64,000 bases of DNA from Climacium dendroides (taxonomy: Eukaryota > Streptophyta > Bryopsida > Hypnales > Climaciaceae): assembly GCA_950106755.1 (NCBI GenBank), contig CATNNA010000004.1, forward strand, positions 248,001 through 312,000, in the 5' to 3' direction. Position 1 is the stretch's first letter. Every line of letters begins with the position of its first letter. A program made the translations under genes and the position numbers. Below the pieces are notes generated by a model that did no database searches, had not been told where the DNA came from, and saw only the letters and a list, made by a program, of their open reading frames with translations. Shown here piece by piece: positions 38,801-51,468 of the stretch.

Positions 38801-40000
38801 TTGGGCACTAAAGTACATGACTAGGTTCATGCCCCAATTTTTGCTTTCATGTACTAACGAGGTCATTCAAAGTGTCCACCAATTGCGTTATTTTTCAATT
38901 CGTGACTTTATGAATAATTGGAACTTGCACAACATGTTTCCCATTTTTTTTAACGTGAATTTCATGAGGTTACATTTTCTTCGGCACTAAAGTACATGGC
39001 TAGGTTCATGCCCCAATTTTTTCTATCATGTAGTAACGAGGTCATTGAAAGTGTCCACCAATTGCGTTATTTTTGAATTCGTGACTTTATGAATAATAGG
39101 AACTTGCACAACATGTTTCCCATTTTCTCTAACGTGACTTTGATGACGTTACATTTTGTTGGATAGTAAGTACATGGCTAGGTTCATGCCCCAATTTTTG
39201 CTTTCATGTAGTAACGAGGTCATTCAAAGTGCCCACCAATTGCGTTATTTTTGAATTCGTGACTTTATGAATAATTGGAACTTGCACAACATGTTTCCCA
39301 TTTTCTCTAACGTGACATTGATTACGTTACATTTTGTTGGGCACTAAATTACATGACTAGGTTCATGCCCCAATTTTTGCTTTCATGTAGTAACGAGGTC
39401 ATTCAAAGTGTCCACCAATTGCGTTATTTTTGAATTCGTGACTTTATGAATAATAGGAACTTGTACAACATGTTTCCCATTTTCTCTAACGTGACTTTGA
39501 TGACGTTACATTTTGTTGGGCACTAAAGTACATGACTAGGTTCATGCCCCAATTTTTGCTTTCATGTACTAACGAGGTCATTCAAAGTGTCCACCAATTG
39601 CGTTATTTTTGAATTCGTGACTTTATGAATAATTGGAACTTTCACAACATGTTTCCCATTTTCTCTAACGTGTCTTTGATGACATTACATTTTGTTGGAC
39701 AGTAAAGTACATGGCTAGGTTCATGCCCCAATTTTTGCTTTCATGTAGTAACGAGGTCATTCAAAGTGTCCACCAATTGCGTTATTTTTGAATTCGTGAC
39801 TTTATGAATAATAGGAACTTGCACAACATGTTTCCCATTTTCTCTAACGTGACTTTCATGACGTTACATTTTGTTGGATAGTAAAGTACATGGCTAGGTT
39901 CATGCCCCAATTTTTGCTTTCATGTAGTAACGAGGTCATTGAAAGTGTCCACCAATTGCGTTATTTTTGAATTCGTGACTTTATGAATAATTGGAACTTG
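35840..40000. repeat. Mosaic satellite segment with blocks copied from elsewhere
   Basis: About 23 monomers. 36.0-36.5 kb resembles 19.6-20.05 kb (CGGTACT, GTGTTCACC, ATTGATTACG). 37,215-37,820 matches 32,030-32,640. 38,023-38,700 matches 35,160-35,840. The unit at about 39,006-39,182, with CAATTTTTTCTATCATG, matches the second monomer of the window (180-358) apart from a one-base loss. TGACGTGACATTTTG makes its first appearance near 36,640. No gene or insertion is seen. Confidence 0.72.
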
Positions 40001-43000
40001 CACATAATGTTTCCCATTTCTTTAACGTGACTTTCATGACGTGACATTTTGTTGGAGAGTAAGTACATGGCTAGGTTCATGCCCCAATTTTTGCTTTCAT
40101 GTAGTAACGAGGTCATTCAAAGAGTCCACCAATTGCGTTATTTTTGAATTCGTGACTTTATGAATAATTGGAACTTGCACAACATGTTTCCCATTTTCTC
40201 TAACGTGACTTTCATGACGTTACATTTTGTTGGATAGTAAAGTACATGGCTAGGTTCATGCCCCAATTTTTGCTTTCATGTAGTAACGAGGTCATTGAAA
40301 GTGTCCACCAATTGCGTTATTTTTGAATTCGTGACTTTATGAATAATAGGAACTTGCACAACATGTTTCCCATTTTCTCTAACGTGACTTTGATGACGTT
40401 ACAATTTATTGGACAGTAAAGTACATGGCTAGGTTCATGCCCCAATTTTTGCTTTCATGTAGTAATGAGGTCATTCAAAGTGCCCACCAATTGCGTTATT
40501 TTTGAATTCGTGACTTTATGAATAATTGGAAATTTCACAACATGTTTCCCATTTTCTCTAACGTGACTTTGATGACATTACATTTTGTTGGACAGTAAAG
40601 TACATGGCTAGGTTCATGCCCCAATTTTTGCTTTCATGTAGTAACGAGTTCATTCAAAGTGCCCACCAATTGCGTTATTTTTGAATTCGTGACTTTATGA
40701 ATAATAGGAACTTGCACAACATGTTTCCCATTTTCTCTAACGTGACTTTGATGACGTTACATTTTGTTCGGCACTAAAGTACATGACTAGGTTCATGCCC
40801 CAATTTTTGCTTTCATGTACTAACGAGGTCATTCAAAGTGTCCACCAATTGCGTTATTTTTGAATTCGTGACTTTATGAATAATAGGAACTTGCACAACA
40901 TGTTTCCCATTTTCTCTAACGTGACTTTGATGACGTTACATTTTGTTGGGCACTAAAGTACATGACTAGGTTCATGCCCCAATTTTTGCTTTCATGTACT
41001 AACGAGGTCATTCAAAGTGTCCACCAATTGCGTTATTTTTGAATTCGTGACTTTATGAATAATTGGAACTTGCACAACATGTTTCCCATTTTCTTTAACG
41101 TGAATTTCATGAGGTTACATTTTCTTCGGCACTAAAGTACATGGCTAGGTTCATGCCCCAATTTTTGCTTTTTTGTAGTAACGAGGTCATTCAAAGTGTC
41201 CACCAATTGTGTTATTTTTGAATTCGTGACTTTATGAATAATTGGAACTTGCACAACATGTTTCCCATTTTCTCTAACGTGACTTTCATGACGTTACATT
41301 TTGTTGGATAGTAAGTACATGGCTAGGTTCATGCCCCAATTTTTGCTTTTATGTAGTAACGAGGTCATTCAAAGTGTCCACCAATTGCGTTATTTTTGAA
41401 TTCGTGACTTTATGAATAATTGGAACTTGCACAACATGTTTCCCATTTCTCTAACGTGACTTTCATGACGTGACATTTTGTTGGAGAGTAAGTACATGGC
41501 TAGGTTCATGCCCCAATTTTTGCTTTCATGTAGTAACGAGGTCATTCAAAGAGTCCACCAATTGCGTTATTTTTGAATTCGTGACTTTATGAATAATTGG
41601 AACTTGCACAACATGTTTCCCATTTTCTCTAACGTGACTTTCATGACGTTACATTTTGTTGGATAGTAAAGTACATGGCTAGGTTCATGCCCCAATTTTT
41701 GCTTTCATGTAGTAACGAGGTCATTGAAAGTGTCCACCAATTGCGTTATTTTTGAATTCGTGACTTTATGAATAATAGGAACTTGCACAACATGTTTCCC
41801 ATTTTCTCTAACGTGACTTTGATGACGTTACAATTTATTGGACAGTAAAGTACATGGCTAGGTTCATGCCCCAATTTTTGCTTTCATGTAGTAATGAGGT
41901 CATTCAAAGTGCCCACCAATTGCGTTATTTTTGAATTCGTGACTTTATGAATAATTGGAAATTTCACAACATGTTTCCCATTTTCTCTAACGTGACTTTG
42001 ATGACATTACATTTTGTTGGACAGTAAAGTACATGGCTAGGTTCATGCCCCAATTTTTGCTTTCATGTAGTAACGAGTTCATTCAAAGTGCCCACCAATT
42101 GCGTTATTTTTGAATTAGTGACTTTATGAATAATAGGAACTTGCACAACATGTTTCCCATTTTCTCTAACGTGACTTTGATGACGTTACATTTTGTTCGG
42201 CACTAAAGTACATGACTAGGTTCATGCCCCAATTTTTGCTTTCATGTACTAACGAGGTCATTGAAAGTGTCCACCAATTGCGTTATTTTTGAATTCGTGA
42301 CTTTATGAATTATAGGAACTTGCACAACATGTTTCCCATTTTCTCTAACGTGACTTTGATGACGTTACATTTTGTTGGGCACTAAAGTACATGACTAGGT
42401 TCATGCCCCAATTTTTGCTTTCATGTACTAACGAGGTCATTGAAAGTGTCCACCAATTGCGTTATTTTTGAATTCGTGACTTTATGAATAATTGGAACTT
42501 GCACAACATGTTTCCCATTTTCTTTAACGTGAATTTCATGAGGTTACATTTTCTTCGGCACTAAAGTACATGGCTAGGTTCATGCCCCAATTTTTGCTTT
42601 TTTGTAGTAACGAGGTCATTCAAAGTGTCCACCAATTGCGTTATTTTTGAATTCGTGACTTTATGAATAATTGGAACTTGCACAACATGTTTCCCATTTT
42701 CTCTAACGTGACTTTGATGACGTTACATTTTGTTGGATAGTAAAGTACATGGCTAGGTTCATGCCCCAATTTTTGCTTTCATGTAGTAACGAGGTCATTC
42801 AAAGTGTCCACCAATTGCGTTATTTTTGAATTCGTGACTTTATGAATAATTGGAACTTGCACAACATGTTTCCCATTTTCTCTAACGTGACTTTCATGAC
42901 GTTACATTTTGTTGGATAGTAAAGTACATGGCTAGGTTCATGCCCCAATTTTTGCTTTCATGTAGTAACGAGGTCATTGAAAGTGTCCACCAATTGCGTT

Positions 43001-43945
43001 ATTTTTGAATTCGTGACTTTATGAATAATAGGAACTTGCACAACATGTTTCCCATTTTCTCTAACGTGATTTTGATGACGTTACAATTTATTGGACAGTA
43101 AAGTACATGGCTAGGTTCATGCCCCAATTTTTGCTTTCATGTAGTAATGAGGTCATTCAAAGTGCCCACCAATTGCGTTATTTTTGAATTCGTGACTTTA
43201 TGAATAATTGGAAATTTCACAACATGTTTCCCATTTTCTCTAACGTGACTTTGATGACATTACATTTTGTTGGACAGTAAAGTACATGGCTAGGTTCATG
43301 CCCCAATTTTTGCTTTCATGTAGTAACGAGTTCATTCAAAGTGCCCACCAATTGCGTTATTTTTGAATTAGTGACTTTATGAATAATAGGAACTTGCACA
43401 ACATGTTTCCCATTTTCTCTAACGTGACTTTGATGACGTTACATTTTGTTCGGCACTAAAGTACATGACTAGGTTCATGCCCCAATTTTTGCTTTCATGT
43501 AGTAACGAGGTCATTCAAAGTGTCCACCAATTGCGTTATTTTTGAATTCGTGACTTTATGAATAATAGGAACTTGCACAACATGTTTCCCATTTTCTCTA
43601 ACGTGACTTTGATGACGTTACATTTTGTTGGGCACTAAAGTACATGACTAGGTTCATGCCCCAATTTTTGCTTTCATGTACTAACGAGGTCATTCAAAGT
43701 GTCCACCAATTGCGTTATTTTTGAATTCGTGACTTTATGAATAATTGGAACTTGCACAACATGTTTCCCATTTTCTTTAACGTGAATTTCATGAGGTTAC
43801 ATTTTCTTCGGCACTAAAGTACATGGCTAGGTTCATGCCCCAATTTTTGCTTTTTTGTAGTAACGAGGTCATTCAAAGTGTCCACCAATTGCGTTATTTT
43901 TGAATTCGTGACTTTATGAATAATTGGAACTTGCACAACATGTTT
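40000..43945. repeat. HOR series of 8, 8 and 7 monomers (1,429 / 1,253 bp offsets)
   Basis: The rare GGAAATTTCAC occurs with its GAAATTT at 40,529, 41,958 and 43,211: offsets of 1,429 bp (8 x 179 - 3) and 1,253 bp (7 x 179). Shared order: GACGTGAC with GGAGAGTAAG, AAAGAGTCC, CAATTTATTGG, TAGTAATGAGG, GGAAATTTCAC, GAGTTCATTC, TTGTTCGGCACTAAAG, then a type B unit. Copies are about 40,000-41,285, 41,430-42,710 and 42,835-43,945. The third lacks the 177-bp unit. GAATTAGTGAC is in copies 2 and 3 only. Confidence 0.83.
42757..42935. repeat. Representative consensus (type A) monomer, 179 bp
   Basis: This monomer carries what I read as the commonest base at essentially every variable site and can serve as the reference unit. 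Type A signature: TCTCTAACGTGACTTTCATG at 122-141, GACGTTACATTTTGTTGG at 142-159, then GATAGTAAAG at 159-168. Hand-counted composition is 65 G/C of 179 (36%). The unit holds one GAATTC site and stop codons in all forward frames across consecutive units. No promoter, tRNA-like or coding signal is visible in it. Confidence 0.9.
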
Positions 43946-45060
43946 CCCATTTTCTTTAACGTGAATTTCATGAGGTTACATTTTCTTCGGCACTAAAGTA
44001 CATGGCTAGGTTCATGCCCCAATTTTTGCTTTTTTGTAGTAACGAGGTCATTCAAAGTGTCCACCAATTGCGTTATTTTGGAATTCGTGACTTTATGAAT
44101 AATAGGAACTTGCACAACATGTTACCCATTTTCTCTAACGTGACTTTGATGACGTTACATTTTGTTGGACAGTAAAGTACATGGCTAGGTTCATGCCCCA
44201 ATTTTTGCTTTCATGTAGTAACGAGTTCATTCAAAGTGCCCACCAATTGCGTTATTTTTGAATTCGTGACTTTATGAATAATTGGAACTTTCACAACATG
44301 TTTCCCATTTTCTCTAACGTGACTTTCATGACGTGACATTTTGTTGGAGAGTAAGTACATGGCTAGGTTCATGCCCCAATTTTTGCTTTCATGTAGTAAC
44401 GAGGTCATTCAAAGAGTCCACCAATTGCGTTATTTTTGAATTCGTGACTTTATGAATAATTGGAACTTGCACAACATGTTTCCCATTTTCTCTAACGTGA
44501 CTTTCATGACGTTACATTTTGTTGGATAGTAAAGTACATGGCTAGGTTCATGCCCCAATTTTTGCTTTCATGTAGTAACGAGGTCATTCAAAGTGTCCAC
44601 CAATTGCGTTATTTTGGAATTCGTGACTTTATGAATAATAGGAACTTGCACAACATGTTTCCCATTTTCTCTAACGTGACTTTGATGACGTTACAATTTG
44701 TTGGACAGTAATGTACATGGCTAGGTTCATGCCCCAATTTTTGCTTTCATGTAGTAATGAGGTCATTCAAAGTGCCCACCAATTGCGTTATTTTTGAATT
44801 CGTGACTTTATGAATAATTGGAATTTTCACAACATGTTTCCCATTTTCTCTAACGTGACTTTGATGACATTACATTTTGTTGGACAGTAAAGTACATGGC
44901 TAGGTTCATGCCCCAATTTTTGCTTTTATGTAGTAACGAGGTCATTCAAAGTGTCCGCCAATTGCGTTATTTTTGAATTCGTGACTTTATGAATAATAGG
45001 AACTTGCACAACATGTTTCCCATTTTCTCTAACGTGACATTGATGACGTTACATTTTGTT
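43920..45060. repeat. Satellite block with distant near-identical copies
   Basis: This group (TTATTTTGGAATTCG, GTTACCCATTT, GACGTGAC with GGAGAGTAAG, CAGTAATGTACATGG, GGAATTTTCAC) reappears at about 59,825-60,770 (offset 15,902 bp) and 62,865-64,000 (offset 18,942 bp). CAGTAATGTACATGG lies near 44,706, 60,608 and 63,648. It shows the last part of the window to be related to the middle, across unrelated HOR blocks. Confidence 0.82.
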
Positions 45061-45860
45061 GGCCACTAAAGTACATGACTAGGTTCATGCCCCAATTTTT
45101 GCATTCATGTACTAACGAGGTCATTCAAAGTGTCCACCAATTGCGTTATTTTTGAATTCGTGACTTTATGAATAATTGGAACTTTCACAACATGTTTCCC
45201 ATTTTCTCTAACGTGACATTGATTACGTTACATTTTGTTGGGCACTAAATTACATGACTAGGTTCATGCCCCAATTTTTGCTTTCATGTAGTAACGAGGT
45301 CATTCAAAGTGTCCACCAATTGCGTTATTTTTGAATTCGTGACTTTATGAATAATAGGAACTTGCACAACATGTTTCCCATTTTCTCTAACGTGACTTTG
45401 ATGACGTTACATTTTGTTGGGCACTAAAGTACATGACTAGGTTCATGCCCCAATTTTTGCTTTCATGTACTAACGAGGTCATTGAAAGTGTCCACCAATT
45501 GCGTTATTTTTGAATTCGTGACTTTATGAATAATTGGAACTTGCACAACATGTTTCCCATTTTCTTTAACGTGAATTTCATGAGGTTACATTTTCTTCGG
45601 CACTAAAGTACATGGCTAGGTTCATGCCCCAATTTTTGCTTTTTTGTAGTAACGAGGTCATTCAAAGTAACCACCAATTGCGTTATTTTTGAATTCGTGA
45701 CTTTATGAATAATTGGAACTTGCACAACATGTTTCCCATTTTCTTTAACGTGAATTTCATGAGGTTACATTTTCTTCGGCACTAAAGTACATGAATAGGT
45801 TCATGCCCCAATTTTTGCTTTTTTGTAGTAACGAGGTCATTCAAAGTAACCACCAATTGC
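45060..45860. repeat. Short mosaic connector
   Basis: About 4.5 monomers between the dispersed block and the 10-mer HOR. Contains an ATTGATTACG unit (near 45,220) and successive type B units, two of which are followed by AAAGTAACCACC (near 45,667 and 45,846). Only satellite is present. Confidence 0.65.
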
Positions 45861-47650
45861 GTTATTTTTGAATTCGTGACTTTATGAATAATAGGAACTT
45901 GCACAACATGTTTTCCATTTTCTCTAACGTGACTTTGATGACGTTACATTTTGTTGGGCACTAAAGTACATGAATAGGTTCATGCCCCAATTTTTGATTT
46001 CATGTACTAACGAGGTCATTGAAAGTGTCCACCAATTGCGTTATTTTTGAATTCGTGACTTTATGAATAATAGGAACTTGCACAACATGTTTCCCATTTT
46101 CTCTAACGTGACTTTGATGACGTTACAATTTATTGGACAGTAAAGTACATGGCTAGGTTCATGCCCCAATTTTTGCTTTCATGTAGTAATGAGGTCATTC
46201 AAAGTGCCCACCAATTGCGTTATTTTTGAATTCGTGACTTTATGAATAATTGGAACTTTCACAACATGTTTCCCATTTTCTCTAACGTGACTTTGATGAC
46301 ATTACATTTTGTTATACAGTAAAGTACATGGCTAGGTTCATGCCCCAATTTTTGCTTTCATGTAGTAACGAGTTCATTCAAAGTGCCCACCAATTGCGTT
46401 ATTTTTGAATTCGTGACTTTATGAATAATAGGAACTTGCACAACATGTTTCCCATTTTCTCTAACGTGACTTTGATGACGTTACATTTTGTTGGGCACTA
46501 AATTACATGACTAGGTTCATGCCCCAATTTTTGCTTTCATGTAGTAACGAGGTCATTCAAAGTGTCCACCAATTGCGTTATTTTTGAATTCGTGACTTTA
46601 TGAATAATAGGAACTTGCACAACATGTTTCCCATTTTCTCTAACGTGACTTTGATGACGTTACATTTTGTTGGGCACTAAAGTACATGACTAGGTTCATG
46701 CCCCAATTTTTGCTTTCATGTACTAACGAGGTCATTGAAAGTGTCCACCAATTGCGTTATTTTTAAATTCGTGACTTTATGAATAATTGGAACTTGCACA
46801 ACATGTTTCCCATTTTCTTTAACGTGAATTTCATGAGGTTACATTTTCTTCGGCACTAAAGTACATGGCTAGGTTCATGCCCCAATTTTTGCTTTTTTGT
46901 AGTAACGAGGTCATTCAAAGTAACCACCAATTGCGTTATTTTTGAATTCGTGACTTTATGAATAATAGGAACTTGCACAACATGTTTTCCATTTTCTCTA
47001 ACGTGACTTTGATGACGTTACATTTTGTTGGGCACTAAAGTACATGAATAGGTTCATGCCCCAATTTTTGATTTCATGTACTAACGAGGTCATTGAAAGT
47101 GTCCACCAATTGCGTTATTTTTGAATTCGTGACTTTATGAATAATAGGAACTTGCACAACATGTTTCCCATTTTCTCTAACGTGACTTTGATGACGTTAC
47201 AATTTATTGGACAGTAAAGTACATGGCTAGGTTCATGCCCCAATTTTTGCTTTCATGTAGTAATGAGGTCATTCAAAGTGCCCACCAATTGCGTTATTTT
47301 TGAATTCGTGACTTTATGAATAATTGGAACTTTCACAACATGTTTCCCATTTTCTCTAACGTGACTTTGATGACATTACATTTTGTTATACAGTAAAGTA
47401 CATGGCTAGGTTCATGCCCGAATTTTTGCTTTCATGTAGTAACGAGTTCATTCAAAGTGCCCACCAATTGCGTTATTTTTGAATTCGTGACTTTATGAAT
47501 AATAGGAACTTGCACAACATGTTTCCCATTTTCTCTAACGTGACTTTGATGACGTTACATTTTGTTCGGCACTAAAGTACATGACTAGGTTCATGCCCCA
47601 ATTTTTGCTTTCATGTACTAACGAGGTCATTCAAAGTGTCCACCAATTGC
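45860..47650. repeat. 10-monomer HOR, 1,790 bp, copy 1
   Basis: Landmarks recur exactly 1,790 bp (10 x 179) later: GTTATACAG at 46,311 and 48,101, and at 47,385 and 49,175; GCCCGAATTTTTG near 47,418 and 49,208; TTTTTAAATTCG near 46,760 and 48,550. The unit itself contains a 6 + 4 substructure: GTTATACAG units are 1,074 bp (6 monomers) and then 716 bp (4 monomers) apart. No length-variant monomer lies inside, which is why the multiple is exact. Confidence 0.87.
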
Positions 47651-49545
47651 GTTATTTTTGAATTCGTGACTTTATGAATAATAGGAACTTGCACAACATG
47701 TTTCCCATTTTCTCTAACGTGACTTTGATGACGTTACATTTTGTTGGGCACTAAAGTACATGAATAGGTTCATGCCCCAATTTTTGATTTCATGTACTAA
47801 CGAGGTCATTGAAAGTGTCCACCAATTGCGTTATTTTTGAATTCGTGACTTTATGAATAATAGGAACTTGCACAACATGTTTCCCATTTTCTCTAACGTG
47901 ACTTTGATGACGTTACAATTTATTGGACAGTAAAGTACATGGCTAGGTTCATGCCCCAATTTTTGCTTTCATGTAGTAATGAGGTCATTCAAAGTGCCCA
48001 CCAATTGCGTTATTTTTGAATTCGTGACTTTATGAATAATTGGAACTTTCACAACATGTTTCCCATTTTCTCTAACGTGACTTTGATGACATTACATTTT
48101 GTTATACAGTAAAGTACATGGCTAGGTTCATGCCCCAATTTTTGCTTTCATGTAGTAACGAGTTCATTCAAAGTGCCCACCAATTGCGTTATTTTTGAAT
48201 TCGTGACTTTATGAATAATAGGAACTTGCACAACATGTTTCCCATTTTCTCTAACGTGACTTTGATGACGTTACATTTTGTTGGGCACTAAATTACATGA
48301 CTAGGTTCATGCCCCAATTTTTGCTTTCATGTAGTAACGAGGTCATTCAAAGTGTCCACCAATTGCGTTATTTTTGAATTCGTGACTTTATGAATAATAG
48401 GAACTTGCACAACATGTTTCCCATTTTCTCTAACGTGACTTTGATGACGTTACATTTTGTTGGGCACTAAAGTACATGACTAGGTTCATGCCCCAATTTT
48501 TGCTTTCATGTACTAACGAGGTCATTGAAAGTGTCCACCAATTGCGTTATTTTTAAATTCGTGACTTTATGAATAATTGGAACTTGCACAACATGTTTCC
48601 CATTTTCTTTAACGTGAATTTCATGAGGTTACATTTTCTTCGGCACTAAAGTACATGGCTAGGTTCATGCCCCAATTTTTGCTTTTTTGTAGTAACGAGG
48701 TCATTCAAAGTAACCACCAATTGCGTTATTTTTGAATTCGTGACTTTATGAATAATAGGAACTTGCACAACATGTTTTCCATTTTCTCTAACGTGACTTT
48801 GATGACGTTACATTTTGTTGGGCACTAAAGTACATGAATAGGTTCATGCCCCAATTTTTGATTTCATGTACTAACGAGGTCATTGAAAGTGTCCACCAAT
48901 TGCGTTATTTTTGAATTCGTGACTTTATGAATAATAGGAACTTGCACAACATGTTTCCCATTTTCTCTAACGTGACTTTGATGACGTTACAATTTATTGG
49001 ACAGTAAAGTACATGGCTAGGTTCATGCCCCAATTTTTGCTTTCATGTAGTAATGAGGTCATTCAAAGTGCCCACCAATTGCGTTATTTTTGAATTCGTG
49101 ACTTTATGAATAATTGGAACTTTCACAACATGTTTCCCATTTTCTCTAACGTGACTTTGATGACATTACATTTTGTTATACAGTAAAGTACATGGCTAGG
49201 TTCATGCCCGAATTTTTGCTTTCATGTAGTAACGAGTTCATTCAAAGTGCCCACCAATTGCGTTATTTTTGAATTCGTGACTTTATGAATAATAGGAACT
49301 TGCACAACATGTTTCCCATTTTCTCTAACGTGACTTTGATGACGTTACATTTTGTTCGGCACTAAAGTACATGACTAGGTTCATGCCCCAATTTTTGCTT
49401 TCATGTACTAACGAGGTCATTCAAAGTGTCCACCAATTGCGTTATTTTTGAATTCGTGACTTTATGAATAATAGGAACTTGCACAACATGTTTCCCATTT
49501 TCTCTAACGTGACTTTGATGACGTTACATTTTGTTGGGCACTAAA
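47651..49545. repeat. 10-monomer HOR, 1,790 bp, copy 2
   Basis: Immediate tandem copy of the preceding unit. Differences I noticed are few; one is TTTCCC near 47,701 where copy 1 has TTTTCC. Identity persists a little into a third copy and stops near 49,545, where ACATGACTAGG with GCTTTCATG replaces ACATGAATAGG with GATTTCATG. Confidence 0.85.
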
Positions 49546-50040
49546 GTACATGACTAGGTTCATGCCCCAATTTTTGCTTTCATGTACTAACGAGGTCATT
49601 GAAAGTGTCCACCAATTGCGTTATTTTTGAATTCGTGACTTTATGAATAATTGGAACTTGCACAACATGTTTCCCATTTTCTTTAACGTGAATTTCATGA
49701 GGTTACATTTTCTTCGGCACTAAAGTACATGGCTAGGTTCATGCCCCAATTTTTGCTTTCATGTACTAACGAGGTCATTCAAAGTGTCCACCAATTGCGT
49801 AATTTTTGAATTCGTGACTTTATGAATAATAGGAACTTGCACAACATGTTTCCCATTTTCTCTAACGTGACTTTGATGACATTACATTTTGTTGGACAGT
49901 AAAGTACATGGCTAGGTTCATGCCCCAATTTTTGCTTTCATGTACTAACGAGGTCATTCAAAGTGTCCACCAATTGCGTTATTTTTGAATTCGTGACTTT
50001 ATGAATAATTGGAACTTGCACAACATGTTTCCCATTTTCT
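49545..50040. repeat. Connector between the 10-mer and the S/T HOR
   Basis: Under three monomers, mixed type A and B, including one with GCGTAATTTTTG near 49,797. Only satellite is present. Confidence 0.65.
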
Positions 50041-51468
50041 TTAACGAGAATTTCATGAGGTTACATTTTCTTCGGCACTAAAGTACATGGCTAGGTTCAT
50101 GCCCCAATTTTTGCTTTTTTGTAGTAACGAGGTCATTCAAAGTGTCCACCAATTGCGTTATTTTTGAATTCGTGACTTTATGAATAATTGGAACTTGCAC
50201 AACATGTTTCCCATTTTCTCTAACGTGACTTTGATGACGTTACAATTTCTTCGGCACTAAAGTACATGGCTAGGTTCATGGCCCAATTTTTGCTTTTCTG
50301 TAGTAACGAGTTCATTCAAAGTGCCCACCAATTGCGTTATTTTCGAATTCGTGACTTTATGAATAATAGGAACTTGCACAACATGTTTCCCATTTTCTCA
50401 AACGTGACATTGATGACGTTACATTTTGTTGGGCACTAAAGTACATGACTAGGTTCATGCCCCAATTTTTGCTTTCATGTACTAACGAGGTCATTCAAAG
50501 TGTCCACCAATTGCGTTATTTTTCAATTCGTGACTTTATGAATAATTGGAACTTGCACAACATGTTTCCCATTTTTTTTAACGTGAATTTCATGAGGTTA
50601 CATTTTCTTCGGCACTAAAGTACATGGCTAGGTTCATGGCCCAATTTTTGCTTTTTTGTAGTAACGAGGTCATTCAAAGTGTCCACCAATTGCGTTATTT
50701 TTGAATTCGTGACTTTATGAATAATTGGAACTTGCACAACATGTTTCCCATTTTCTCTAACGTGACTTTCATGACGTTACATTTTGTTGGATAGTAAGTA
50801 CATGGCTAGGTTCATGCCCGAATTTTTGCTTTTATGTAGTAACGAGGTCATTCAAAGTGCCCACCAATTGCGTTATTTTTGAATTCGTGACTTTATGAAT
50901 AATTGGAACTTGCACAACATGTTTCCCATTTCCTCTAACGTGACATTGATTACGTTACATTTTGTTGGGCACTAAATTACATGACTAGGTTCATGCCCCA
51001 ATTTTTGCTTTCATGTAGTAACGAGGTCATTCAAAGTGTCCACCAATTGCGTTATTTTTGAATTCGTGACTTTATGAATAATAGGAACTTGCACAACATG
51101 TTTGCCATTTTCTCTAACGTGACTTTGATGACGTTACATTTTGTTGGGCAGTAAAGTACATGACTAGGTTCATGCCCCAATTTTTGCTTTCATGTAGTAA
51201 CGAGGTCATTGAAAGTGTCCACCAATTGCGTTATTTTTGAATTCGTGACTTTATGAATAATTGGATCTTGCACAACATGTTTCCCATTTCTCTAACGTGA
51301 CTTTCATGACGTGACATTTTGTTGGAGAGTAAGTACATGGCTAGGTTCATGCCCCAATTTTTGCTTTCATGTAGTAACGAGGTCATTCAAAGTGTCCACC
51401 AATTGCGTTATTTTTGAATTCGTGACTTTATGAATAATAGGAACTTGCACAACATGTTTCCCATTTTC
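50040..51468. repeat. HOR block S, copy 1 (8 monomers, 1,429 bp)
   Basis: Begins at TTTAACGAGAATTTC, a rare marker also near 53,610 and 55,751 (TTTAACAAGA near 52,181). Internal order: type B end, GCTTTTTTGTAG, chimeric A/B unit, GTTCATGGCCC with GCTTTTCTGTAG, TTTTCGAATTCG, TTCTCAAACGTGACATTG, TTTTTCAATTCG, type B, GATAGTAAG, ATTGATTACG, GTTTGCCATTT (TTTGCC at 51,101), TTGGGCAGTAAAG, GATCTTGCAC, and a 177-bp unit. The 3-bp shortfall from 1,432 is one base in the GATAGTAAG unit and two in the 177-bp unit. Confidence 0.85.
51168..51344. repeat. 177-bp short monomer (two linked one-base losses)
   Basis: Landmark spacing is 177. One base is lost in the T-run (CCCATTTCTCTAACG instead of CCCATTTTCTCTAACG) and one in GGAGAGTAAGTAC. 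The unit also carries GACGTGACATTTTG in place of GACGTTACATTTTG. The linked three-marker haplotype recurs near 41,450, 51,650, 52,010, 53,440, 54,880, 55,230, 55,590, 57,010, 57,370, 57,720, 58,080, 58,970 and 61,120, and explains why the S and T blocks are shorter than whole multiples of 179. Confidence 0.85.

Noticed and set aside
44211..44408. 65-codon minus-strand frames, identical at 60,113 and 63,153
   Set aside because: Identity reflects the duplicated block (offsets 15,902 and 3,040 bp). They exist because the short GGAGAGTAAG monomer restores a frame across a unit boundary.
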